This document shows, one piece after another, positions 10,546 to 21,893 of a DNA stretch of 64,000 nt. Each line of letters opens with the position of its first letter. Position 1 is the stretch's first letter. The stretch spans positions 52,641,880 through 52,705,879 of the forward strand of contig CP141132.1 in assembly GCA_035236585.1 (NCBI GenBank). The letters run 5' to 3'. Source of the stretch: Warburgia ugandensis. Lineage: Eukaryota; Streptophyta; Magnoliopsida; Canellales; Canellaceae. Below the pieces are notes generated by a model. It did not search any database. It saw only the letters and a program-made list of their open reading frames with translations, and was not told where the DNA came from. The position numbers and the translations under genes are program-made.

Positions 10546-11382
10546 CCCTCCTCCTTTCTCATCTAGGCTTGGGACTAGCATTTGCAGAGTTTGATGATGA
10601 GTCACCTGTAATTTATTTATTTTAATTTGGAAAATAGCAAAAAAAAATTGTTTTTCAAAAAAGGATCAGAGTGATAATATATATAGGTATATTTGAAATT
10701 TATCAACTTCATCCTTGGTGTTACTAAGAAACCTTCACATAAAAGCAAAATAAAAGTCATCTAACATAAAAATGGTTGGAGATACATGCCACAGGATCTA
10801 CCATATAGTCACAATTAAAGTCACCATCCATTTGATTAACTAAGAACAATCATACTATATTTATCCAAAGTTTTAACAAACATCTTAAGTTATGTACAAT
10901 AATCAAAATGAAATCCTATACATGGATTTTATTAAAAGAAACTACACAAAAAGAATGTTCTCCTCACATTTAGCCTAATCTAGGTACTTTTGCCTTCCCC
11001 GAGTCTCTTACGCTCGAGCTACCTTGAGTATCACTTGAAATGTTGGTTGTAGGGGGTGGTAAAACAATAACTCATGATAGGAGGAAGAACTAATACAAGT
11101 TGGAATGCCTAAAATAGAACATGTGATAGCATAAGTATAAGTGTATGTCTACTTTTACATAAGTACATATATAGTTTCTAAAAGAAAATGTGATCAACAC
11201 ATGTGATAAATATCCAGAAAGACTGATGATTTCAAACCATCCATAAGGTATGAAGTAATTGACAAATTTGTCAAATCAGTGTGCTCAAAACAAATCATGT
11301 TGAACTGAAGTGCGTAGCCTTCAATTCACAATGCACAAATTCATGCCCACATTGTTATAGAAAACTAATCACTCCATATCAC
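10546..11382. other. No gene seen; probable degenerate LTR, minus orientation
   Basis: AT-rich. Around 10990-11090, 'cttacgctcgagctacc' and a 'ggttgtagggggtggt' stretch recall the splice-acceptor-like part of reversed gypsy LTRs (compare 27500-27600). It lies just before a minisatellite, the order seen in other LTR copies here. The similarity is weak. Confidence 0.3.
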
Positions 11383-11790
11383 AGTGGTATATAGTCCTAC
11401 CACTAGGGACCATCAGTGGCATATCGTCCCACCACTAGGACCATTAGTGGCATTTCGGCCTACCACGAGGACCATTAGTGGCATATCATTCTACCACAGG
11501 GACCATTAATGGCATATCATCCTACTACCGAGACTATTAGTGGCATATCATCCTACACCATTACCATTAGTGGCATATCATCCTACCACTAGGACCATTA
11601 GTGGTATATCATCCTTCTATTGGGACCATTAGTGGTATATCATCCTACTACAGAGACCATTAGTGGTATATCATCCTACCACCATGCATATTGGTGGCAT
11701 ATCGTCCTACCACCTGGACTATTAGTGGCATATCATCCTACACCATTACCATTAGTTGCACATCGTTCTACATTACGATTAGCCTGAACT
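11383..11790. repeat. Minisatellite, 13 units of 30-32 bp
   Basis: Thirteen head-to-tail units of the form (t)agtggcatatcatcctacc followed by 'actaggaccat', each slightly different. Units 5-6 and 11-12 share the same unusual pair (an 'actat' ending followed by a 'tacaccattaccat' unit), which points to a segmental duplication within the array. There is no open frame of interest. Confidence 0.93.
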
Positions 11791-12203
11791 CTCTAGAATG
11801 ATTGGCAAACCCAACATGCTAACAACACACAAACACCTATGCTTATAGGGCCCTACCATCACCAACTAACGACTAGCATGGTCTCTACATTTGCTCATGG
11901 ATACCTGCACAAACCATGACTCACCAAACCTCATGAGGGCTACTCTAGTTACCTCTTGGGCACTTTCCCATTAAAAGGTAATCCTACTACTCACCATCTC
12001 CATCGCAGGGCTGGTATCAATATCATCTCAGAGGTTAGTGACCAACTACACCTCCTAACATAGGGTCTCCGGGACTTATAACGACAAGTAGCACACCTGC
12101 CTCTAAGTCTTACTATCGCCCTAGGTGCACAAGCCTAGCTCTTACGATACTCATAGATCACCTGCAAAGTGATCTGGGACTTAGGACACTATAAGAGTGA
12201 CTT

Positions 12204-12380
12204 CCCAAAACATTGATGAAATCCATATCCATAAGGACTTATAAGTGCTCATGAAGCACCTACCTTAGCATTGACAAATCTACATCCATCAAGACTTACA
12301 ACCACTCATAGGGTACTTGCCAAAAGCATCGACAAAATCCATAATCACTAGGACTTACGGGTGCTTGTAGAGCACCTGCC
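12204..12380. repeat. Tandem repeat, three units of 57-61 bp
   Basis: Units at 12204-12264, 12265-12321 and 12322-12380. Each has a 'cattgacaaa' core, then 'atccat', 'aggacttac', 'gtgctc' and 'gcacctgcc'. A partial fourth unit follows (taagtatagacgaaacc). Related words appear upstream near 12060-12190. Confidence 0.75.
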
Positions 12381-13908
12381 TAAGTATAGACGAAACCAAA
12401 ACTAGTAGCTTGTAAAACAAATCCAAATCTCATGGCTCACCACCACGCTTGTGGTGCTTGCCAAGTATCAAAGAAAACAATGTCTCTAGGACCTTAGTGA
12501 AATTCATGAACTCACTGATCCAAAAATCATGAGAGACTCCAAGTCATGAATGTGATGGTGTATTGAGCATTACTAGTCTATGTGTGACCATGTGAGATAT
12601 TTTGTTAATTTCACTATTTAATTTATTGCGACATCTTTAAATGAGCTTGTCTTATTTATGAAGTTTACAGACAAGATATCCTTTTTATACGAACGTGTGT
12701 CTTCATTTTCACTCAACATTATAGTACTTATGTTTAAGGTCTTGATGTGTTTATTATTTCATCTCAATTTAATAGCTATTTAGAGATAGTTACGAGTTTA
12801 TCACATTTAACAACTATCTTGCATTTTGTCCATTTTCTAAGGTTATTAATGATAATTAACTCATATTTGGACTTGTGGAATCACTAGATATTCTCCTAAC
12901 TACCATTCACTATCCCAGTGATGTTAAATTTCTAGAGCTTAGGTGGTCAATATGAAAATTAGCACTAGCTAAGTATAACATGCATATCTTGAGTTTTGGA
13001 AAAACTAAGGCAAAGATAATGGTCACCGAAGGCCATATTTCAATGAATCAGAGGTTGACAAGGCTTAAAGTAAAATAGTCAATTCATACGAGTCTTAGCT
13101 TAGGGAGCAATGTCCTTCAACTAAAATGTAGGTGACTTTCTCCAATGAGACTAAGTTATAATGTCCCATGTCATTTGTAGCTAGGTCATGAAATCTTAAG
13201 TCCTCGTTAAAGAAACTCTAAGGATTTAAGGCATAAGACTCTAGGTCATGTGAGACAATGGTTATGGTCTAAACCTTAGGTGGTTAAGTCTAAATCAATC
13301 AACATAAGATGTTTCATCAATGGAACCAAACTTGGTATTTCTAATTATCCAAAATTCTAACCTAAGGGCAAATTGGTAATTTCACATAATCTAGACTAAT
13401 TACCTTTTTGACCTTCACTTAATCCAATTCAGAGATGGTTGTACATTTTTCATATTACTAGTAATGTGTGCGATTGGTGTGGTTACATTTCTCATTTAAC
13501 AAAGATAAGATTTTTTAAATTTTCTTTTAATTGGAACTCTGAAATTCTCAGAATTCCAAGTAAGGAAAATTTATACACATAAAATTCTAAGAAATCATAA
13601 TTCTGATGACTCTAGATATCCAGGACAGTGTATTTTTCTCCATGAGAACTGGAATTTCATGAACTCAAGAATTCTAGTCTGCATCATCTTCTCCACTCAA
13701 CTTTTCCAGCAACTATGGTGTATATAGGCATTTAAAATTTTCTGTCTTTCAATGTTTAGATTTCTGAAATTCCTGCACTTCACCTTTGCTTTTCCATTTC
13801 CCCATCAATTTGTTAACTTGAAACCCTAAAAGATTTAATCAAATTCTTAAGACACTGTTTCTTATTCATCATGAATCCAGGAATGGCTGCCTACATTTTC
13901 AAATCCAA
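12381..13908. other. No gene seen
   Basis: AT-rich non-coding DNA. Nothing in the six frames resembles a known domain. It runs to the truncated end of the copia 3' LTR. The part around 13530-13690 is rich in 'gaattc'-like words, but I can define no repeat. Confidence 0.35.
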
Positions 13909-14097
13909 TGATGGAGAATAGAGTTGGTTTTTCTGCATGAATTAGGGACCCCTTCATTTATAAATATTCATTATAGTTAATGGCAGTTATCCTTCCAGCA
14001 AGGATAACTGCCATGAGTAGTTGTTGTAGTTGCCACACATGTTAACATTGGACTTTTGAATTAAAAAATGTTATGGGCCATTAAATGAATTCTAACA
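13909..14097 (-). mobile_element. Copia 3' LTR, truncated
   Basis: About 189 bp matching 25806-25995 closely ('tgatggagaatagagttg', 'aattagggaccc', 'ttgaattaaaaaatgttatg', 'ttaaatgaattctaaca'). It ends at 14097 in CTAACA, which on the minus strand is the LTR start TGTTAG. The other LTR continues about 138 bp further, to 25668, but here similarity stops at 13909. The U5 side of this copy is missing, so no target duplication can be read. Confidence 0.8.
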
Positions 14098-14113
14098 TTC
14101 TCCCACTTGGTCC
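14098..14113 (-). other. Copia polypurine tract
   Basis: On the minus strand this reads GGACCAAGTGGGAGAA and directly abuts the LTR start TGTTAG. It is the typical copia plus-strand primer. Confidence 0.8.
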
Positions 14114-14474
14114 AAATATTTGTAACTTTATAAATTCAAAAATCTCAATGTACTAGCCTAAATAACTTTATGCTCAAACAAAGAAATGAATTACATAAAT
14201 TACGATGGTAATTTCTTTATAAACAAGTATTACCTTCCATGTATTACAATGTAATTATCTTCTTTGAAAAGCCTTTTATGTGACATTTTTATCTTTATGA
14301 ATAAGCCTTAAATGCTTATTATGGTTCCAAACATAAATATTTATCATCAAATCATAAGTGTATACAAACAAAAATGGAGACAAATGCAATAATTTAGAGT
14401 TTCATAACTAACATATGCTATAAATATAACATCATAATTCAAATACAAAGTGATAAATGAAAACAAAGTCCCAT

Positions 14475-15000
14475 TCATGTTACATGATCCTTAAACAACT
14501 TTGGTGGCATGCCTTTCATCAAAGGGTCTGTAATCATCAACTCAGTACGAATGTGTTCAATGAGCACTTCATTCCTTTTAACATGCTCTCTGATTGCTAA
14601 GAACTTAATGTCAATGTGCTTACTTTGACTTAGACTCTTATTATTCTTAGCAAAGAACACAGGAGCTGAATGGTCATAGTAAATCCTTAGTGGCTTAGAG
14701 ATGGAATCAGCAACTTGAAGCCCAAAGATAAAACTCTTCAACCAAATACCCTATTTTGTGGCCTTAAAGCAAGAAATAAACTCAGCTTCCATTGTAGAAG
14801 TGGAAATCAAAGATTGCTTTGTACTTCTTTAAGATATAGCTCCACTAGCAAATAAGAAGATATATCTAGATGTTAATCTGTGAGAATCATCACAACCAAC
14901 AAAGTCTGAATCTAAATACCCAATAACCTTAAGGTCATCGATCCATCCATATGTAAGCATGAAATCTTTAGTCCCTTGAAGGATCTTCAGTGTTCCAAAC
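14475..15000 (-). pseudogene. Copia RNase H domain, broken
   Basis: The frame 14741-14475 includes 'KPLRIYYDHSAPVFFAKNNK' and then HIDIKFLAIREHV, which match the end of copia RNase H (family: D N.SA...A.NP, KHID....F.RE.V). Upstream, in another frame, 'QSLISTSTMEAEFI' lies at about 14760-14830; the family has a conserved STAEAEY there. It ends in the usual DPLTKGLP-like motif (here DPLMKGMPPKLF). The domain removes RNA from the hybrid during cDNA synthesis. A stop separates the two pieces. Confidence 0.85.
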
Positions 15001-16095
15001 CTAGGTTACTTTGATATCTTCCTAACATTCCAACTACAAATGCAATGTCTAGTCTGGTGCAGACCTAAGCATACACTAGGCTTCCAATAGCTAAAACATA
15101 AGGAATGTTTTTAATCAGCTCCCTTCTAAGGTCATTTTTGGGGCATTGATTTAAACAGAATCTGTCACCCTTAACAATAAGTGTTATACTAGGTGAACAA
15201 TATTTCATCTGAAATCTCTTAAGAACTTTCTCGATATGAGCTTCCTGAGACAAGCCAATGATACCCTAAGACCTGTCTCTATCAATCTTAATGCCAATGA
15301 TATAAGATGCCTCACCCATATCCTTCATATGAAAGTGTTGAGATAGAAATTGTTTCACCTCATATAGCAATCTCAAATCATTAATTACAAGTAAAATGAC
15401 ATCCATGTATAGGACTAGAATAATAATCTTGTTCCCACTAACCTTATGATATATACATTCATCCATAATGTTCTCTATGACAATAAATGAAGAGATAACA
15501 TTATGAAATTTCAAATACCACTAATGGGAGGCTTTCTTTAGTCCATATATATAGAATTTTTAAGCTTACAAACTAAATGAAGATCATCACTAGAGACGAA
15601 CCCTTCAGGTTGTTTCATATAAAATTCTTCCACTAAATCACCATTAAGGAATGCTATTTTCACATCCATGTGATGTAAATCTAAGTCAAAATGAGCAACC
15701 AATGCCATGATGATACACAAAGAATCCTTTTTAAAAATAGGAGAATTTTTTTCCCAATAATAGATTCCTTCCATATGTGTGAATCCTTTTGCAAAAATTC
15801 TAGACATGTGTCACTCAATATTGCCTAATGAGTCTTTCTTGGTTTTAAAAACTCATTTACAACCAATGGTCTTCACCTTATTAAGCAATTCTACAAGATC
15901 CCAAATTTGATTATCCATCATAGAATCCATTTCATCTTTCACAACATTATGCCATAATTTAGATTTATTACTATTCATAGCTTGTGAAAATGTCTCAAGG
16001 TCATTTTCAAAACCAACATCATAGTCAAATTTCTGTAGGTAGATAATATAATCAGTAGAAATTGCTGATTTTCTTACTCTAATAGATCTCCTCAA
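15000..16095 (-). pseudogene. Copia reverse transcriptase domain, broken
   Basis: Frames in order: 16095-15853 (MNSNKSKLWHNVVKDEMDSM, with W.L), 15807-15538 (ARIFAKGFT-like start, 'HHMDVKIAFLNGDLVEEFYM', 'QPEGFV'), 15514-15266 and 15253-15065. The family signature MDVKTAFLNG is nearly intact. The catalytic YVDDIL reads YMDVILL (codons about 15398-15406), so the second Asp is Val. It has at least four frameshifts or stops. In TNT1-type elements this enzyme converts the genomic RNA to cDNA in virus-like particles. Confidence 0.88.
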
Positions 16096-16359
16096 CAGTA
16101 TATCATCAGCCTCTTATGGAGGTTGCTGATCATCAACTTGTTGTGCCTGATGCTCAATGGGATCTACTAAAACAATATAAGCCCAACATGGATTTTCAAC
16201 AATTGGTTGTCCAATATCCATCATATTTTGATGGATGTTATTAATAACAACAAGCCTGCTACTTGAAGTAGGAGTTTGCTCAGAAACACAATTTTTCTCA
16301 AAAACTAAGCTTTAAGGTGATAACTCCCACTAACCATGTCATTCTCAAGAAATTTAGCG

Positions 16360-17000
16360 TTTCTTGATTCTACAATTCTCCTACCATGGGATGGACAATA
16401 AAACCTATATCCCTTAAACTTTTTAGCATATCCATTAAAATATGCACTAACAGTCCTCAGGTCCAACTTCTTTGCATATGGATTATAAACTCTAACTTCA
16501 GCTAGGCAACCCCAAACACTTATGTCTCAAACTTGGTTTCCAACCTTTTCATACTTCAAATAGTATTTTTGAGACCACCTTAATTAGAACTCAATTTAAT
16601 ATATACATTGCTGTTTTTAAAGCTTCACTCCATAATGACAAAGGAAGATTGGAGCTGCTAAACATACTCCTCACCATGTCCATTAATGTTCTGTTTATTC
16701 TTTCAGCTACACCATTTTGATCTGGTGAGCCAGGCAAGGTGTTTTGAGCTACAATACCTTGCTCTTGAAGAAACTTAACAAATAGACCAAGTACTTGTCA
16801 AATCCCTATGTACCTACCATAATATGCACTACTTTTATTAGATCTCACGAATTTTAATTTGCTTTCCACATTATTTCTCTACCTCTGCCTTATATATTTT
16901 AAAAGCATCCACCTCTTCACTCTTGCTATGAAGTAAGTAGAGATACATAAATCATGAGCAGTCATCTATAAAGGCAATGAAATATTTTTGACCATCTAAG
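16360..17000 (-). pseudogene. Copia integrase domain, broken
   Basis: On the minus strand, the region 16990-16900 reads 'KYFIAFIDDCS' followed by 'YLLHSKSE', with the first catalytic Asp in the FIDD motif. About 16745-16660 reads 'GSPDQNGVAERINRTLMDMV', which holds the family's P.QNG..ER.NRT motif including the catalytic Glu. Toward 16440 there is text like the GCPAEVRVYNP linker. Stops interrupt it. The gag zinc-knuckle fragment lies just upstream in the gene order. Confidence 0.8.
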
Positions 17001-17019
17001 TTCATGTTAGGACAACAAA

Positions 17020-17349
17020 TGTCAATATTATGATTTCTAATATGTCAGAAATCCCCACCCTTTTCAACTTGTTGGTTTTCTTGCCTTTAATGTAGTCCAC
17101 ACATGAATCAAAAGAAACACTTGGTAGCCTCCATTTTGTGTCCCTTCTTTTTATAAAAGAAACACTTGGTAGCCTCCATTTTGTTAGCATGGGCTACAAC
17201 CTTACCTTTACCTTTTCCTTTATAAGCTTGTCTCTTGTCCTTTTTATGGATCACCTTCGATGCACTTTCACCCATCTCTTGAACTAATCTCACTTCTTCT
17301 TGAATACACATGGTCAAAAGTTCATTAATTGACCATTTTTCTTTATGTG
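17020..17349 (-). pseudogene. Copia gag C-terminal part with damaged zinc knuckle
   Basis: Reading from the insertion point at 17349, the minus strand gives THKEKWSINEL, then 'MCIQEEVRL' and a basic stretch 'KKDKRQAYKGKGKGKVVAHA', followed by 'ATKCFFYKKKGHKM'. The usual CX2CX4HX4C knuckle has Tyr in place of the second Cys. A 45-bp in-frame duplication (17111-17140 against 17156-17185) repeats the knuckle start. The N-terminal part of the same gene is found beyond the insertion, at 23402-23921. Confidence 0.85.
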
Positions 17350-19290
17350 TGTTACACCCTGAGTTTTTACTGAAAATTTTTCGCAGTTATTTCAAAAGAT
17401 GGTACGCCTCTAAATTTTAAAATACAAAAATAGCGGAAGGTTTTTCTTTGAAATTCATTTTTCCAAAAACCTGGATGTCACCTTCATGCTCACACTATAC
17501 ATATATATATAGTTTTCTAGAAGATAGAAATTTATTTTTGAAAACAGGACCCATCCAGTGGTTCACTTGTATAACTCCTATAACATTATATTAAATGTCC
17601 AATATCACAATTCAAATGACTAACTACACAATACAAAAGCCTTAAATAAAATGTATACGTGTGCACAAAAGTATGGTTGCTGGATTCCTTTTGTTGTGTA
17701 TATCTTCTCCTGTCTTTCTGCATCTGAGATATTGTAAACATAAAACATTTACAATATCTTAGCAAGCTGTGCTTTGTAGGGGAGTTTAAGAAGCATGTTA
17801 AATCTTAAGATACATTAATTATTCAATATTAATTAGAATATTCATTTCTATAGCAATTAAGTTAAATTGAATTCACAATATGTTTCATATCTCAATAACC
17901 CATTTGTAAGCCAAATATCTACATGTTTTCATCATTATTAATAATTTCATTAATAAATCAAATATCTTTACTTATTATTTATCATCAAATAAATACTTCA
18001 ATTCCATGAACCATACTCTGCATACAATTCTACCCATTCACTAACCCATATGAAAACATATATGAAACTACTTCCTCAATCATATTAATATAACAATAAT
18101 ACACAAATATGAAAATTGTTAAAGGACATACAAAATTATGAATATAATCAACGTCACCTAATTTGCATTCTCAAATTATGCTAGATTTCAAAATCATACC
18201 CCTCATCATGTGAGGTTCATAATTATCCAGCCACTCCTAGTATATCAATATAATCCTCATGCCCCTCACTATACGAGGTTCACAATCCTCCAGCCATTGC
18301 TAGGAAAATGATGTAAGGCATATCATCAAGCCGTATCATATAAAGCATCTCATAATGCCATCATATATGCATGTCCCATGGGCAAAATGCACAACGGATA
18401 CAAATATTGTCCTCTTTGGGTGTGACGACCTGGGTTTTTATGATGCAATTTTATAATAACAGCGAGATTGATCTCTATTTTAAAATAATTTAGTGAAAAC
18501 ATGCATAGAAAATCTTTTTCCTTTTAATTAAAATTGTTTGTATAAAGAGCCTGAGTGTCATGACAAAATCTCAATACATAGTGCCATGGCAATTTTTTTA
18601 AACCAAATAGAAATAAGTACTGCTCCCAGGATTGTTAGTCACAACCATAGTTATAAACAAATACTTACAACCAAGTTTATAGCAATTATAAAAGGGATCA
18701 CTAGTTAAGTCCTCACTTAGCCTTACCTTTGCTTAAATGACTATAGTCCTAACGCTTCTTAATACTCCTTCTAGTTATACTTTGTTTGATCGATCTGAAA
18801 AACAATGATGGACTGGGTTGAGTATTTATCATACTCAGTAGGAAACCTGATACTACCATTTTGAAAACACGGCATGTAACATAAAAATAAAAATAAGGAA
18901 AGAAAAGAGCTTGCATGTAATACATCAGGAATGCCTGTTTTGAATAAATGCACATATGTATGAACAAAATGTAAGTAATGCCATCCACATAGTCCTTTAC
19001 TAGACTTTAGTATGCATCAATAGAGATATTACTAAATTCAGAAAATCAAAATCAATTAGAACTCAATAGATCCAAGGCATGAGATCTTCTACAACACGTC
19101 AAATCAATGAGTCATATATAATGGTTATGAGCTACTTAAAATAGTCCTCATTTGAGGCAAACAATTGCATCATAAAATAACAAGCACACGGTCTCAAACT
19201 GACTGGTCACGAGTACTCGTTTACGACCATCTTAATACTATATGCATATCAATATGACTGAAACCATAGGGTTACTATGCTCCTCCGCAG

Positions 19291-19472
19291 GCTGCCTCTT
19301 TCGGCGATCTGCCCACTTGGGACTCGAGGTTTTGTTCCTACCACAGGCTGCCTCCTTCAGTGATCTACCCACTTGGAACTCAAGGTTTTATTCCTTACGC
19401 GGTTGCCTCATTCAGCGATCTACCCACTATCCCCACGTAGGTTGCCTCATTCGGCAATCTACCTACTTAGCC
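19291..19472. repeat. Minisatellite inside LTR, four units of 56/55/39/about 32 bp
   Basis: Units begin 'gctgcctc' or 'gttgcctc', followed by 'ttcagcgatctacccact'. The first two units also share 'tcgaggttttgttcc'-like ends. This is the position in the reversed LTR at which other subfamilies carry different short repeats. Confidence 0.85.
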
Positions 19473-20650
19473 TACCAGGCTCAATAGCCCAAAAAGCATA
19501 TACATAAAGAATCCAAATCTCAATCATCGAAATCATGCAATTTATGCCTTTCTTTGCAAACCATGTGAGCGATGCATTCATAAAATCAGTTCCATGCAAA
19601 TAATTGCATTCAAGATCCTAAGTAAACATTTGCATACTCATTATGCAAATATGATATCTTAAAAGGCATACTAAACATGGTCATCAGGGAAATGCATATG
19701 AAAACTTTAATAGTAGCATACTACCTATAAATCAAGTACATTTGAAAATGCATTAAAACATCGCAGTATTAGACTACTTACCTCGAGCGTCATTACTTAG
19801 CTCGTGCTTTTCCTCAATTCAATCCCGAGAGTACCTTGGTGAAGTCCTAAAGCCCTAGGTGTCGTTCAGACATACAATCCTAACATTAGTTATCGATTCA
19901 CAGGGCAACGGCTAGATCTATATGATTCATGAGTTTCTAGGGGGTCAATCCATGACATTCTTAGTCTAAGAATGTCTTAAGGCCTCTATTAGATTAGTCC
20001 ATGTGGTCTGATTACGGTTGATCTCCTAGATTCATAAGATCTTTATAGTATTTAGGCTACCCTAAATATTTTCTTGATCCTAAATATAATTGCCTAATTA
20101 GGTCTGCGTCATCAATATGGATGCAATAGTTCTTTCGGATCATTAATCTGTCCTACAGCTCCTGTAATTGCATTTTTAGTGTCCCAAAATCACGGATGAA
20201 CCAATTTCATCCACATGGGGGTCCGTGCGTCATGGTTCTCGAGATGCCCTATGCGTCCCGATCGAGTCGGGACTCCATCCGCATGCAACACAATTGTGGG
20301 GACCGCCCCAGGGAGCGCGTCCCGCGTGGGCATCACATGGAGTGTCCTTGACATGGTCAGAAGGCGTTTCAGCCCCTAGGATGCCTCGTGCATCCCGATT
20401 GGGCCAGGAATGTGCCTGCATGTGCGTGCACATGCGTGACACCGTCCCAGGGCGCGTTCTGGGTGTGCATAACTCACAGCATCCCAGGACGCGTTGTCTT
20501 CATTAGTTGGGTAAAACCCAATACTATTCACAGTGATTTTTATCGGAATGTTGTTTTCCACGGGCATTTTTCAGCCGAGAAATGCCCAGATCTAGCCCAA
20601 GACCTGGGGGAAAAGAGTGAGGGAAGAGAGGAGAATGACGTGGGGAAGAG

Positions 20651-20830
20651 AGGCGTACCTGGGGAGCCCTCCTTGCGATGCAATGAGGCCTTGAACTCGC
20701 CTCCAAACCCCTATTGAGAGATCTAGTTTTGGGAGAAATTGGAGAGGAGACGCACGATTTGGGAAGAAGGGGTAGAGGGTATTTATAGAGGGAAGAAGGC
20801 GATGCCCCTCAATGGCAGTGCCACCATCCT
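20651..20830 (-). promoter_or_regulatory. LTR core promoter and splice-donor-like site
   Basis: On the minus strand TATAAATA lies at 20787-20780. About 120 bp downstream is CCCCAGGTACGCC (20664-20652), equivalent to the ACCCAGGTAAGC of the plus-oriented LTRs. Upstream of the TATA box, 'ggcagtgccacc' near 20813-20825 (plus strand) corresponds to the GGCGG palindrome of other copies. It would drive retrotransposon RNA if active. This is inference from conservation among copies. Confidence 0.5.
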
Positions 20831-21189
20831 TTCCAGCATCATCCTACAGAGGTGGTTCTGGAAAAATCGAGAATGGCGGTGGCTGGAGGATGAAGAAGAC
20901 GGGGGTGTTGTTATCAAAATGGCCCCCTGTGTTTTCATGTCCTGTTGCTTTATACTCAAATTCCAGTTATGCCCTCAATCTTCAAACGCTTATAACTTCC
21001 TCATACAAGCTCCGTTTTTGACGTTCTTTGAGGCATTGGATTCCATTTTGAGTCTAGAATCTAATGGTACTAGTTGTTCTTATAAATTAATTTTTTTTAT
21101 ATTTTTATTAATAGTAAACATCTAAACATATATATTGATTTTCAAAGTTATCCCTTTTTATAAAATAGCTTCAAAATTTGAGGCATTAC

Positions 21190-21893
21190 TGGTATCAGAG
21201 CTAGTTCCCCTTGTGGTGTGGTGGCTAAGCAGTACGCGAGCACTTGTGTGTGGTAAGACGTGTGGGGATGCTTGTCCCTAAAGGGGGATAGGTTGTGAAG
21301 CCTTGGCCGATGAGGGTGGGCCAAAAAGAGCTGGCAAGCTTCTAGGCTGGGAGGCTTCTAAGCAAGGTGAGGAACCAAGAGTTTAGTCCCACATTGCCCA
21401 GGGAAGAGGAAACTGGGCCATGAATAAGAATTCAAGTGTCTCTAACAGTCACAACGCATTTTCCCTAGGAAACTTGGGAAGAACAAAATCGTGAGGGGTG
21501 TATGGGTACCCCAAAGCAGACAATATTGTGACTGTTGGAACCCCGGGGTGTTACAAATGGTATCAGAGCCTAACCTCAACCTAGTATGGATGGCTAGCCG
21601 CACGAGGGCGCTCACGTGTGACACGCGGGGACGCGTATCCCCTAAGGGGAAGAGGTGAAGCCTTGGCTGATGAGGGTGGGCCAAGAAGCCTGGCAGGCTT
21701 CTAGGCAAGGTGAGGTACTGAGAGTTAGTCCCAGATCACTAGGGGGAGGAGTTGTAGGCTGTTGATAAAGGGTTGGTGGTCTCTCATGGTAACAATGTGT
21801 TTTACCCTACAAGGTGATAACAAAGCCGTGAGGGGTGTATGGGCACCCCAAAGTGGACAATATTGTTACTGTGGGCAGACCCTGATCATTACA
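21190..21893 (+). mobile_element. TRIM-like tandem array (PBS-int-LTR-PBS-int-LTR)
   Basis: A primer site TGGTATCAGAGC at 21190 is followed by about 90 bp of leader. Then come an LTR-like unit at 21294-21555 (TGTGAAGCC...GTGTTACA, 262 bp), a second primer site at 21558-21570, a leader to 21655 and a second LTR unit at 21656-21893 (238 bp, ending ATTACA). The primer site matches the 3' end of initiator tRNA-Met. No protein is encoded, as is usual for terminal-repeat retrotransposons in miniature. The 5' LTR expected before 21190 is absent and replaced by a reversed Del-type LTR. Confidence 0.75.

Larger units (their letters stand above)
18421..21893 (-). mobile_element. Inner composite insertion with perfect TTGGG TSD
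   Basis: It begins TGTGACGACC and ends GATCATTACA. TTGGG occurs at 18416-18420 and again at 21894-21898, and the host LTR reads straight through once one copy is removed. From 18421 to 21189 it is a reversed Del-type LTR: 'cctcacttagccttacc' near 18710 is the complement of text near 47765, and a TATA box lies near 20780. From 21190 it switches to TRIM-like PBS/LTR repeats. The Del-type LTR is complete except for its last base. Confidence 0.8.

Noticed and set aside
11383-11790. Regularly spaced 31-bp repeats, considered as a CRISPR array
   Set aside because: Units are contiguous with no unique spacers and each varies. The setting is a plant genome. It is a minisatellite.
20225-20717. Cluster of frames with Cys/His-rich text near 20400
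   Set aside because: They arise from repeated 'gcatgtgcgtgcacatgcg' words in the GC-rich LTR block. The Cys/His spacing does not fit a zinc finger, and several strands overlap.
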